The notes below the pieces were generated by a model. It saw only the letters and a program-made list of their open reading frames with translations. It was not told where the DNA came from and searched no databases. From the NCBI GenBank assembly GCA_027625915.1, contig JANTQA010000048.1, forward strand, positions 2,728,001 through 2,792,000: 64,000 bases of DNA, read 5' to 3'. The translations under genes were made by a program, and so were the position numbers. Positions 11,301 to 24,200 of the stretch are shown one piece after another; positions within the stretch are counted from its first letter, which is position 1; each line of letters starts with the position of its first letter. This DNA is from Anaeramoeba flamelloides (taxonomy: Eukaryota > Metamonada > Anaeramoebidae).

Positions 11301-14300
11301 GAAAAAACAAAAAGAATCAAAACCTAATTAGTTGTATCAAGACAATTTATGCCGAGGTTGTGTGAGAATGGTTTTGAAGAATTTTTCATTATAGGATCTT
11401 TTGGAAATTAGATTTGCAAAAATTAGTCAGTTTTTTTTAAATTTTTAAAAAAAATATTCTAAAAGTGATCATTGATTGAAAGAAAAAAAAAATCATTTTT
11501 AGGAAATTGGAATTTTGGTGGATTCGATACAATACCAAACCCACCCCCGTGTCTTATTTTCCAAAATATATCTTTGTAGAAAATAAAAAAGGATTAGTCA
11601 TCAAAAACATACAAATTTTCTACATTTTAACCCTTTAGAACATCTTTTAAAACCATCTTAATTTACTTCTTTAGAACTATAAAAAAACCTAAAAAATTAT
11701 AAACAGGATGCCAGGGCTTTAAAAATTGTTCTAAAGGGAAATTTTCTCAAAAAGCTGATTTTTTCCAATCCTCTTTTTCATTTTTTGATATGAAGACAGA
11801 AAATTTTAGCAAAAATATTTCATTTTTTACTTCTTAGATCTTACTGTACAAAACTTTTTGAGATTTACCAACCCCTAAATACTGATTAGAGAACACATAA
11901 CACCCATTTTCAATTTGAAACGTAGTTCTTAATGGGAAAAAATTCAAATAACAAAAAAAAAATTGAAAAGAATTCTCAATTTCAAAAAATCCATTTGAGA
12001 AAAATTAATCACTCGTTTCTTATTATACATTACAAAAGTACTAAATTTCTTGGATCTGAAACAAATTGTTTTATTTCAGTCCACAATCAATTTAATTCAA
12101 TTTAATCTAATTTGTAATTATTTTTGTAACCCTCTAAATTTGACAGAGTATGGATTTTATAAAACTCCTAAGTAAAAATAACTCAATTTGAGAAATGAAA
12201 ACAAAAGATAAAAAAAAATCTTCAAGAGATCTCAAAAAGTTCCTAAGAGCGACACTTCAAAACTAATATAGTTGTATTCAAAAATATTATTCACAATTAT
12301 TTAAATTGGAAATTGAGTGTTGATCTTTGACTTTTTTTTTTTCTAAAAATGTCCTCTTTTTTGATTGTTGATTTTTAGAAATCTAGCACATACACATATA
12401 TTCTGTTTTGTTTTTAATTGCACATTAGGTACTCGTAAAAATAACTAAATTTTTTTTTTTTTTTTTTTTCACTGTAATAACTCTACTCTTAAATGATTTA
12501 TACGATACATAGATTTTCAAATAAATTTGAAAATAAAACCAGAAGTGTTCAATAATTTTTTTTTTTATCCTTCAAGTTTAAAAATTACTTTTTATTTAAG
12601 ATATTTTCTCTTAAAGAAAAAATAGGAGGTTTACTTCTCTTCAAATAAAATCAATCAAATCAATTAATAATTGTTCAATATATTTTCAGTATTCATGACT
12701 CGTCTGGTTGAAAAAAGTTTAAAAAAAAATTAATTTTTGCTGAAGAGGGAAAGTATTACCAAAATAAAATTTGTTCTAAAAATGAACCAAATTTACATTT
12801 ATTTCTTTGTATTTCAACTAAACCCCAATTCAAAATTTTTAACATCACAGAAACACCAAAATTCGATTTGTGATAAAAAAAACTTATTTAATCAATTAAA
12901 GAAGAAATACCAAATTAGTACCATTCACTAATTGAAATCTTAACAATTGTTTATAAATTACAATACTCACAAAACAAAAAATAAATAATTATCAATACAA
13001 ATAAATTATCGGTGTGTTAAAAAATTTCGGAGAAAGCAAAACAAAAAAATACATTGATAAATTTGTAAAAATTATATTAGGAATATTGATCGATCAAAAG
13101 TTTAGATAATACCAATTAATTTTATTTGAATTCTTCTATCTTGAACAAACTCAAATTTAACATAATATCAATCTTTCGAAAAAAATATTTCGATCGAACG
13201 AAACAAGTTAAGTAATTCAAAAAATGAAATGTAAAACAAAAAACAAAAATGATGAAAAAATGATTTTCCTATTTTACAAAAATGAAAATTTATTTCCAAT
13301 TTGAATGAAATTATATTATTGTGATTGTTTGGAACTTTTTAGCTGTGTGAAAAATTTTGAATTTTAGTTTATTTCAAAACATTTCACAATCAATGGATTT
13401 GAAAGAACATTCCAGTGTTTTTTTTTTTATCTTAAAGTGTGCTTTATTGGTTGAAATAAAGCTATTTAATACTATTTTACAAAATTTAATTGATTTAAAA
13501 CACACGAAACAAACAATATTAGCTCTGAAATCCAAACTAAAGTCTCTTACTTAAAAACAAAAATTAATTGTCTGAATGTTTATTATTTCTTTTTTAAAAT
13601 CGATTTTAGAATTCAATAATTTTTTTTTTATTACTTTTTGACGAAATTTTCCCCATGAATATAAAAAATATTTTTAATTTATCCTCAAATCAATTGATGT
13701 TAATTTTGCTATTATTTTTTCATACATCCTTTCTTTTATTAAATTATTTTAGATTGATCTTGAAAAAGATTCCTCAATTAGAATGGAAAATTTTGGAAAA
13801 TTACCAATTTTTGGATTTTATTATAATTCATTGTATAGGATCTTATTAACTCTAGGGAAAGATTGCAAGAAAATAAATGTTCATCAATTTCGAGATAAGG
13901 ATGTAATCAGCTTGCCCAATTTTTTTTTGGATGAAAGTCCAATTCAAATAGGAAAAAAAAAATCAGAATGGTTTTTGCAACAAAATCAAGAATTAATAGC
14001 ATCAAGAATTATCATAGCAGAAATTTATAATAAATTATATTGTATTCATATTAACACAGGTGGGATTGTACCGAAGTTGGCACTTTATCAATTAACTAAA
14101 AATGAAATTAAAAAATATTTTTTAAATTTACCAAAATTATCATCAAAATTACGTTTACATGTATACGATAATTTATTATTAATCTATGATTTAAAAAATA
14201 AGCAAACTTCACTTTTTGATGCAAAGGGTACAAGTAAAAGGGAAAAGTTAATGATTAATATTTCCATGAACAGCAATAATAATAGCAATCACAATAATAA

Positions 14301-15318
14301 AAAAAAAAAGTTTCATAAAAAATCAATAAAAAAAATCAATACTAATAAATTAGTTACCCCCTCAAAAAATTCAAAGTCTAAAAATGAAATAAATATCAAA
14401 ATAAAAAACAAGAAAAAGAAAAAAAGCAAAAATAAAAAAAGGCAAAATCGAAAAAAAAAAAAAAAAAAGAGAGATACAATCGAACATTTTTCTTTATTTA
14501 ATAATGATTGCAAATTATATCAACCAAATATAATGATCGATTCTTCAATAGGGATTGTTGTTAAAATAAAACCACATTTAATTAATATTTCTCATCAATT
14601 CATTGAAGGCTTATTAAAGCAGATTCATTTTCTATTAAGAAGGGGTGATTCGAAATATATTATATTCAAAATTGTTTTGGAAGCTTTACAGAATAAATTA
14701 AATACGAAATATGTAACAAAAATTTTTAAAATTTTTTGTAAATTATATAAATCAGATTCGTTCAATACTAATATTAATAATAATGCTAATAATAGTAGTA
14801 ACAATAATAACGGCAATCATAATAAAAACAATCATAACCTTATGAATAATATATACACAAATGGTGGTAATGGAAGTAATGGTCGTAATAACAACAACTC
14901 TAATAACAATAGTACTAATAATAAACAAAAAAAACAAAAAAACAAAATTAAAAAAAAATTATCAATGATACATTTGTTAACACCAGATCTTTCATCACCA
15001 ATTTTATTAACTAGAAATTGGAAAGATAAAAGAACAATAGATGGATATTTACGGATTAACCAAGAAGATATTTGTAATGATGTATTTATTCCATTAATTA
15101 ATCAATATAAGGATATTTCAAATGAAATCTTTAAAAAAAATTATATAAAAAAATTCAAAATATCTAACGATGAAACAAACAATAAAAAATATACTAATAA
15201 TAAGATTAAGACCAAGACTACGAGTGGCAGTCCTAAGGATAATAAAAATGATATTGGTAGTGACAACAACACTAACAATATCGATAACAATAATAACAGC
15301 AGTAGTAGTAACAACACC

Positions 15319-15361
<43 letters not shown>

Positions 15362-15972
15362 GTAATAGTAATAATAAAGAAGATAAAAATCAAAATAATT
15401 TAAAAAACAATAAAAATGAATCATTGGATAACGATACAGATTTTTTATTATTTAAAAAAAATTTTTTATTAAAACATTATAAATATTGTATCTCAGTGAT
15501 GCTAATATATCTCCGTTTACTTAATTCCAATAAATTAAATATTAAATCCAATTTTTTTGAAATTTTAACAGAAACGATGATAAAAGCTGATCGTATTGAT
15601 TTTCTCATTGACCTAATCAATAATAATGTTATCAAAGGCACACCCACCATCGCAGGTAAATTATTAAAAATGAAAGATAAAGTTCCAAACGCAATATCAA
15701 TCGCAATTAAAATGCTAAAAGCAATCAATAAATCAGATATCGCCTTCTTATGGCTCATTAAGCAAAAAATGTTTAGACAAGCATTACAATTTTTCGATAT
15801 TAATACAATAACCCAAAAAACATTAATAGAAATATTTAAACAATTATTGTTAGAAGACACTCATTTATTTTTAGATATTTTTGATTTATTAAATGAAAAA
15901 ATGAAAACGAAGCCGATATTAGATTTATATTCAAAATTCCTAGAATTGCATCAAATAAAAGATGTTAATTAA
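8343..15972 (+). CDS. RMC1: RMC1/Mic1 homologue (Mon1-Ccz1 regulator)
   Basis: RMC1 supports the Mon1-Ccz1 exchange factor that activates Rab7 on late endosomes, lysosomes and autophagosomes in animals. Exon 1 (8343-8750) carries the propeller-like N-terminus, with the FD....F and VVFISSYGISRYRV segments typical of the family. The last exon (13753-15972) continues with IIIAEIYNKLYCIHI and VYDNLLLIYDLKNKQTSLFD, and ends in the helical Mic1 domain (about residues 826-1006 of the model). Small exons at 8839-8904, 8963-9111, 9139-9175 and 9208-9348 keep frame throughout (1006 residues in total) but are tentative; the 27-nt intron at 9112-9138 is suspiciously short. The acceptor at 13752 (TTATTTTAG) is convincing. 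The protein exceeds the human one (about 650 residues) because of two Asn/Lys-rich inserts near 14270-14475 and 14755-14960 and a third near 15170-15420. The gene is interrupted by a 4.4-kb intron. Confidence 0.85.
9716..10681. mobile_element. M4 MITE, long copy with extra insert
   Basis: The ends are CAGTGATCAAAATAA and, reverse-complemented, CTGTTGACAAAATAA; TA flanks both sides (9714-9715 and 10682-10683), as in Tc1/mariner elements. The outer parts match the 478-bp copy at 56502-56979. About 480 bp of additional sequence (roughly 9900-10380) is absent there and includes an internal foldback at 10077-10185. No transposase is visible. Confidence 0.7.
10077..10185. repeat. Foldback nested in the M4 copy
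   Basis: Inverted arms of about 28 bp (TGATATTGGGAAAATG... at 10078-10105; complement at 10156-10183) have three mismatches and a spacer of about 50 bp. It sits in the part of the M4 copy that other copies lack, so it probably belongs to a separate insertion. Confidence 0.7.
10977..11016. repeat. Perfect 16-bp inverted repeat
   Basis: AATCTCTATTAAATTT (10977-10992) is followed by an 8-nt loop and its exact complement (11001-11016). It is intronic within RMC1. Confidence 0.85.
12895..13375. mobile_element. M2-related repeat, copy in the RMC1 intron
   Basis: It is nearly identical to 20405-20885 over about 480 bp, with only small differences. Its right half resembles, at lower identity, the M2 elements at 16.7, 45.2 and 55.0 kb (shared TTGATCGATCAAA, TATTTCCAA and CTGTGTGAAAAATTTT-like segments). 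It ends about 380 bp before the last RMC1 exon. Confidence 0.7.
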
Positions 15973-18232
15973 TATAAATTCTTCACTTTTATTTTTTTTT
16001 TTTTTTTTTATTTTCACACTTTGTTTTTTTTACTTTTTTGAATATATAATTACAAATATCAAAATATGTTTGAATCAACAACTAGATTTATTTCTGAAAA
16101 TATGAAAATCATAAATCAGTGACAAAGTAACAAACTTAGATTATTTAATGAGATTACGGAAAACACTCGATTTTTTTTTTTTTTTAATTCATTTATTTAT
16201 TCTGTAGATGGAGTAAATAAAAATTGTTTATTTCCCTTATTGTAAATATAAATAATTATTTTCTATTTAGAGAAAATATTATTATAATAATTATATTTAT
16301 AGATAACCTTTAAATTTTTAATGGTTTGTCAATTGCTTTTAAAAAAAGGATAATGATAAGACTTATTTAGATATTTTAACTTAAAAAGATATTTAGTCAC
16401 GTTGAGAGTAAATTGATTTACAAAGTTGAAATTAAATTTTGGAACTGAAGTTTATCAGTTAATATTTTTGTTAAGTTCAAAAAAGTGAATCACAGACAAC
16501 ATTTTATGTAATTCCGAATAAAATTGAAGTTTTTGGAAAAAATTACTTTCCCAAAATTTAAAAAATATCAAAACCTCTCAATTATTTAACCCACGATGAA
16601 CATGTTGATGAATAAGAAGAAATGAAGATAAGTTGAAATAATAAAACTGGAAATAAAATAATTTTTTCCAAGTTTATTTTTTTAAATATAAACCCCATTC
16701 CAAAAAGTTTGACACACTCAAAAATCAAAAAAAAAAAAAAAAAAAAATTTATTAGATTTTTCAAAACGTAATATGTAATCACATTTTTGTTACCCAGTAT
16801 TCATTTTTTTCGAAGTAATCATTTTAATCCAAATAAAAGAAAAAAATATAAAATCAAAAAAAAAAAAATTGATGTATCCAAAATAATGAAAAAGAGCAAA
16901 ATAAAAAAAATATAGGCAAATTTGTTGGAATTTTACCTACCATTGTTGATCGATCAAATAATAAGATATCAACTACTGATTGTCTGTGATTTTTCTATTT
17001 AAAGAAACTCAACATTAATCTTTAATTAGCTATTGAAAAAAAAAAATTCGAGGTGTAAGGTTATAGATTCCATAACTGGAAAAAAGAAATCAAAACAAAA
17101 AAGAAAAAAAATGAAATATTTTGTTAAATCAAAATTATTTCCAAATTGAGTTAAAGTGTAGTATTGTTATTCTCCCATCTGTTTAAACTGTGTCCAATTT
17201 TTTGGGATTCAAGTTTATAAGTTTCAATTCAATCGAGTTGGAAAAAACAGTATGAGCAAAGAAATCTTAGATATAAAATAATATTATTGTTTGTAACAAT
17301 AAAAAACCATTTCAACTTAAAATAATTTACCTTTAATCCACTAAATTACTTTTGGGTATAGCAAACATAACAGCACTTATCAAAAATTATTTCTTTTTAA
17401 AAAGAAAAAACTGAATAACGGATTAGTTTAACCAAGGATTTGCCCTTAATCAAACTATGTTGTAATTATATGTGTAAATGATATTATTCATCTACATCCT
17501 TAAAATATCTCTAAAAAATCAATTATTAAGCTGATTGTATAATAAATTATTACATTTTTTATAATTATCACTATTAAAAAAGTGTCATTTTGAAAAAATT
17601 TTGATTTTAATTCCTTTTCCAAATCTAAAAATACAAACAAAAAATAATAGTATTTCAGTATTTACTATTTCATCCTTAGAACTTCCAAAAGTAACTATTT
17701 TTTTAATTTTTTAATTTCAAAGATTAACTCAATAATCATCAAATTAAAAACCCAAAGTCAATGTCTAAATTTTTAATATAAGATATATATTTTCGTAATT
17801 ATCTTTTTATACATATTTATTGAGAAGTCAAACAAGAATCTAAATGTTATCGAAAATAAAGTGAAATATTTTTCAATTTAGAAATTCAGATATCACTCTA
17901 CCCAAGCAAACCAAAGACAAAGAATAGTACTCTGAAAACAACTGTTTTTTGAAACTCAAATTTTTTTATCCCTTATTACTATTTCAAAGATGCAATCTCT
18001 GAAAATGATTTTCTAATTTTACTATTAAAAACAAAACCAATTTTCTCTCAAAAGAAAAAATTACCGATCGAATTTCGAATGTCCAGTAATTTACAACACT
18101 TAGTGAAGTAAAATCTATTAACAGTTTTCAAACTCAACTTTTTACCCTTTTGAAAACCCACAACGAAAAAGATTTTTGAGTCATTTTTTTTATTTTTTTT
18201 GCAAGCATTTATTGTATTATAACCCCTTTTGA
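15973..18232. other. RMC1 to STK11IP-like intergenic DNA
   Basis: No gene is recognised in 2.3 kb. It contains a complete M2 element (16689-17217) and homopolymer runs. The last few hundred bases must include the promoter of the STK11IP-like gene, but no defined motif stands out. Confidence 0.5.
16689..17217. mobile_element. M2 MITE, complete copy
   Basis: The left end TAAACCCCATTCCAAAAAG and the reverse-complemented right end TAAACTTGAATCCCAAAAA are imperfect inverted repeats running into GACACA. TA flanks both sides (16687-16688 and 17218-17219), as in Tc1/mariner elements. It is 529 bp and non-coding. It aligns across its length with 45242-45771 and with 55016-55560. Confidence 0.75.
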
Positions 18233-21200
18233 ATGTCTAAAATTTTCCAACAAAATCTTGATAAACAATCCCAATCATTTCTTATCAAGTTATGGGAAAC
18301 TCTGTCAAAAAATTGTAAGTCGAAAGCTTTTGATTTTTTTTTTTTTTAATTTTTCTTTTTTTTTATCTCTTCTTACTCGATCGTTTTTTATATTATAATA
18401 AATTTCAAACAAAGGGAAACAATTTCAAAAAGGAGTTAGACCACTCAGTTTAAAAGGGGAGTCTATACATCTTCTTTTAGAGTTGCACTCAAAAATAAAA
18501 ATCCTGAAAAAACCCACAAACAAAGAAGTGTTTGGTTTTGAAACAATCAAAACTATTGATCAATTAGCCTTGGATATTTTTCAATACCTTGCACATCTAG
18601 TCTATTTACGAATAGATTTGACCAAGCCACCACAACATTTTGCTGAAAGCAAATTCTCAATATCCAGGAAATCAAGTTCAAAAAAGAATTTCGATTCGGG
18701 TAAAAACAAAAACAATCAAGAACAAGAAAAAAATAAGAAAAAAAGAGAAAATGAAATTGACAAAAAAAAGGCAAACAACAAAGGAGAAAAAGAAAAAAAT
18801 AAAACAAATGGAAGTGACAATGGAAATGAAAAAGAAAACAAAGCAATCCAAACAAACAAAGAAAAACAATCAAACAACCCAAGATCTTCCATTATTCAAA
18901 AGAGAAAAACTAATTCAGAGTCGTTCTTGGATTTAAAAAAAATTTTTAAAAAGATACAGCTATTAGAAATCCATGGTGGTTCAATGGCCCAAATTGTTCA
19001 TTTAAGAAAAATTCTTCCGACTCTTCATACACTCATAATAACAAACAACATTATTAGTTCTCTTGAAAATGTTTTTGGCAAAAATGATTTTGTAGACGGC
19101 TCAGATCAATCAGATGTCGCAATTAGAGTCTTTTCTTGCACTGGAAATCAACTTACGGAAATTGACAATTCATTGGTAAGATAAATATAACCCAAAACAA
19201 AACAAAAAAAAAATACGCAAAACAAAACAAAACAAAAAAAATACATGCTTCTTAAAACATTAACTTTACTGTGAGAATCGAATTTCCCGAATTAAAATTT
19301 TATCTCAGATATCAATAAGGAAGCTTAATTAAATTTCTAAAAATGTAATTTCTAATTGATTTTAAAGCTCTTTAGGTTTTTTTCGAACTTACCATTAGCG
19401 AAATATTTGAAAACTCTGTGAATTGGAAAATAACAGTATTAATGTAACACTTATTTGGCGATCTTTTTGAATTTTTAAAAATGTTTAAAGGATCAATAAA
19501 ATCAATTAAATTACATTATAAAAAACAACTTTCTAACAAAACAAAAGGAACCATTTTCTTATTTAAAGCTTGTTTCATTCCTTTGAAAGAGAAAAAAATT
19601 ATTCAATTTAAATCAAATATTTACGAAAAATTTTCAGATCAATATTGCAATTAATGAGATATTTTTATGATAATTATATAAAGATAAACAAATAGATATA
19701 GAATTTGAATCTATTCTCAGAAACCAATCATGAAAATTATTCCTTGCCTTATCTAATTATCAAATGAAGGTTAGTTATAATATGTAACTTTGGACAAAAA
19801 TACTTGTTTTTTTAAAAATTTTCTTTTATGTTTATTGTAAAGTAATACCATTGCTAACTGAGTTGTCTATGATAAGCATATCAAAAAATGAATTAAGTAC
19901 ATGGATCAATGTTTATAAATTTCCAAATCAAAACAATAAAGACAGAAAGTAAATAGAATTTTTATTTATTGATTTTAGAAATGAGCAAAAAAGTAATCAA
20001 CAAATTTTTGATATGTGCTCATTAAATATTTTAAATTTGTTTTTTAAAACTTAATATTTAGATAATAAATAAAGAATGTAATTATTATCTTGTATATAAA
20101 CTTTGGTTTAAAAAAATAATTTCAAAAAAATAAATTTATTTAATTGGTTATTTAGAAATACATTAAAAGAACATTAGATCCAAAATATTTTTTCTAACTC
20201 ATTATGATAACTTCATTATCTTTTAAAGTTTTTCAATCATTTTTTTATTAAAGTAATGAAATAGAATTTTCATTTTATCTGAAAAATTTGGAAAATTTGA
20301 AAACCAATTATTAACAGGCCAACTTTTAAAACTTTAAATAAATTCCATTTAAAATTTTTAAAACATACCAAAAATTCAGTTTTTAAAAAAAAATATTTAT
20401 TTAATCAATTCTAGAAGAAATACCAAATTAGAACTATTCGTTAATTGAAATGTTAACAATTGTTTATAAATTACAATACTCACAAAACAAAAAATAAATA
20501 ATTATCAATACTAATAAATTATCGGTGTTTTAAAAATTTTGGAGAAAGCAAAACAAAAAAATTCATTTTGATAAATTTGTAAAAATTATATTAGGAATAT
20601 TGATCGATTAAATGGTTAGATACTATTGAATAATTTTATTTTAGTCCTTCTATCTTGAACAAACTCAAATTTAACATAATATCAATCTTTCGAAAAAAAC
20701 TATTTCGATCGAACGAAACAAGTTAAGTAATTCAAAAAATGAAATGTAAAACAAAAAACAAAAATGATGAAAAAATGATTTTCCTATTTTACAAAAATGA
20801 AAATTATTTCAAATTTGAATGTAATTGTATTATTGTAATTCTTTTAATCGTTTTAACTATGTGAAAAATTTTGAATTTTAGTTTTGTAATCAAAAAAAAT
20901 CTATGTCTTGATAAATTGAATTGATTTTTAAATTGGAGTTATATACTTGAAAAATAATTTAATAAAGTAAAAGAAAGTGACAAAATTTTCAAAAACAAAA
21001 TATTTTGTGTTTCAAAACTATTTTCCAGGCAAAGGAGCCTAGTTATAGTGTATGGAATTACATGTGTTTAAAGAGTTTGAAAGGATATTAAAAGAAAAAA
21101 AAAATTTGGAAATTTGAAAATTGAAATTTCAATTTTTTCGCAATTTATTTGATTTTTTCTTTTTTTGAAAATTTTTTTTGATACAAAATTGTTTTTCAAT

Positions 21201-24200
21201 TTTTTTTTTTCTTGTACGAATATAGTAAATAAGTAAAATCCTGTTATTCTAATATTACTGAAACAGTGAAAATGATTGTAGAGAAATTATTATTTATTTC
21301 TATTGGGATTTTATTTGATCTTTCGAGAGGAAATCCAAATGAACCTTGATGTTATTCTCAATTATGTTGATTAAAAATTTTAATTTTTCAATTTTTAAGA
21401 AAATTTATTGATTGATTATTTTTATTTAATATGGATATCAACTATTCCACAATGCGTATTATTATACTTATTTCCTATTTGTTCTGTAAAGGTCAATTAT
21501 AAAAAATAATTGCTATTTTGAAAAAAATGTTTATATTTGGATACCCTTTGACAGAAAAAAAGTTTATTAAGAATCATATTTGCTTCTAAATTTAATTTCC
21601 TGTATAAAATCCTCTAAGAGATTAAAATTTTTAATTTTCTTTATTTGGGTTTAATAGCGATGAAGATAAATGTGGGGTTGTTTGGATAACTAAGAACTTT
21701 AATAAGAGTTTGTTGATTTATCTTTAAATGCACATTTGAAACATAAAAAGAACATCCAAAAAAGGGAAGATCAGCATTACAATTTTTCTTTTTTTCTCAA
21801 TTTTAAACATTTGAAATAAAAATTAATTTTAAATCCCAGCTAATTTTTACTTCAAATAATTTTTATATGAAATATATTTTATTTATTTGTTCAAAATTGA
21901 TCTCTTACTATACTAATAAATTCATAACAGTTTAAAATTATGAAAAAATTTTAAAAATACTAATTCAGGGTATTATATACAAAGTAAATAAAAAAAAAAG
22001 AAGAAATAATTTTTTTTTAATTTCAAAATATGTGTTAAGAAAATAATAAAATATTAATTACAACTGATTTAAAAGTGTTTTTCATGAAATTAAAGGATAT
22101 GATTTTCCTTCTTAACCAATAAAATTAAAAAAAAAACAATTTTTAATAAAAATTTAGGAATTAGGGAAGTGCCGTCAAGTGCCGTCAAGTGCCTAGGTTT
22201 TCCAGAATTCAAAAGAATAGAGTAAAATCAAAGATTTAACTCGATTCTTTTAATTTTTGGAAAACCTAACGGCGGTTTTCTCGGGGTTTTCTGTTTTATT
22301 TGTGAAGTTTTCTAGGTTTTTTTAAGGTTTTCTATTTTTATTGTGAAGTTTTCTAGGTTTTTTTTACTTTTTGAAATAAACAGAAACTTTTAATAAATTT
22401 TCGGATTATTACAAAAAGTAAAAAAAACCTAACAAAAATCAAGAGATTTTCCAAATAAAATAGAAAACTCAAAAAAAACTAACGAAAAACAAGAGGGTTT
22501 AATAACCCCTCCCTTAAATAAAAAAAAAAAAAAAAAAGACAATTTTTTTAAAAATCTAATAAATTATTAAAATTAATTTTTTTCAAAATTCATTTTTTCT
22601 CTTTATCTTGACTACTAATAAAAAACAAACAATAATATTGTTTCTTTTAATATAGGCGCCGTTGTTAGAACTTCGTAAACTTGATTTAAGTCATAATAAA
22701 ATTACAGAAATTCAAAATTTAAGAAATAATTTTAATTTAATTTCTTTAGATCTGAAATGGAATCAGATTTCATCATTATCAGAAATTAATTCACAATTGG
22801 GAAATCTTACAGAATTAATATTAAGTGATAATCAAATTAAAACTGTTGGGGAGGTATATAAATTAAAATCATTAAAAATATTAGATCTTTCTAGAAATTT
22901 GATTACGCAATTTCAAGAAATAGAAAAATTGAAACGTTTACCAATTTTGACAAAATTGTTTTTAAAGGGGAACCCTATTTGCAAGGCAAAAAAATATTTT
23001 GAAATTACAATTTCCATTTTTAAAGACCATTTTTTTTTTAGTTTAGACAATATTGAAATTTCCAAGTATATGCAAAAGCAGCCCAATCAAAATGAATACA
23101 ATTTTGAAGAAATGGATCAACAAAACGAAGAATTTTTATATGATCAGATTAAAAGACAAAAATCTTTACGTGGAAAAAAAAGAATTGCTTCAATAAATAA
23201 TATTTCAAAAAAAAATAATAATAAGAAAAATGATAATAATAATGTGAATGATAAAATAAATAATAACGGGAATAGTATAAATAGCAATGATAATGATGAT
23301 AATTCAATAAATACAAATCAAATCAGCAATAATCTTAAAATGGAAAGATTAAAAAAAGATCAATTAGGGGAAATTAGTGAAAAAGTGAATATTTTACTTT
23401 CAAAAGTTGATGAATTAAAAAAAAATTATGGAGTAGAATGGTTATCAATATTTAATGAAATTAATTTATCCTTATATTTAACAGAAAGTGAAAAAAAAGA
23501 AGAACAACTTAAAAAGGAAAAAAAGCAAAGACGAGACTTAAGAAAATTAGAAAAAAAAAGAGAAAGAAGAAGAATTCGGAAGTTAGAAAAATTAGAGCAA
23601 AAAAGAAAAGAAGAGGAAGAAAAAATAATAAAAGAAAAAAAAAGAAAGGAAGCTATTATAAGACAAAAAAAGGAAGAAGAAGAAAGAATAAGACAAGAAG
23701 AGGTAAAGAAGAGGAAAGAAGAGGAAGAAAGAATAAGAAAAGAAAAAGAAGAGGAAGAAAGAGTAAAAGCAGAGAAAGAAAAAGCTGAAAAAGAAAAAAA
23801 GAAAAAAGAAAAAAAATTACAAAAGGAAATTAGTCAAGTTGATTCTTATTGGGGTGGCGGGCCACCAATTTTAATGAGTACTTCTAATTCTGACTCTTCC
23901 CCGTCTTCCCATTCAATTTCATCCACAAGTTCATCAGAAAGTGAAAGTCATTCCGAAAAGGAGAATAAGAAGAAAATGAATAATTTCAAAGTGAAATCAT
24001 ATTTTTCTCATATTAATATATCAAATAATAATGAAAAAAAAACAGAAAATGGTGATGAAAATGAGGATGAAAATGAGAATAATGACGAAAAGGAAAATAA
24101 TGAGGATATAAAAAAAATTAGTATTATTAAAATTATTAATGAGGTTATTATAGATGAAATAAATTCCAATAATATTCTATTTACAAATATTTTAGACTTC

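Larger units (their letters stand above)
9349..13752 (+). other. 4.4-kb intron of RMC1
   Basis: It lies between the tentative donor at 9349 (AAA|GTGGAAAC) and the acceptor at 13751-13752. No exon could be recognised inside. It holds the long M4 copy, a nested foldback, a perfect 16-bp hairpin and an M2-related copy; the rest is plain A+T-rich DNA. Both flanking exons belong to the same conserved protein, which is the evidence that this is an intron rather than an intergenic space. Confidence 0.65.
19176..22655 (+). other. 3.5-kb intron of the STK11IP-like gene
   Basis: GTAAGATAAA at the 5' end and TTTTAATATAG at the 3' end bound it. It carries an M2-related copy, an M3 copy and a compact block of foldback and tandem repeats close to the acceptor. 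No coding sequence was seen inside. Confidence 0.75.

Noticed and set aside
13655-13849. Open frame overlapping the start of the last RMC1 exon
   Set aside because: It is a different frame from the conserved RMC1 reading and has no family resemblance.
15118-15403. Ile/Val-rich open frames on both strands
   Set aside because: They are shadows of the Asn-codon repeats (AAT/AAC) in RMC1.
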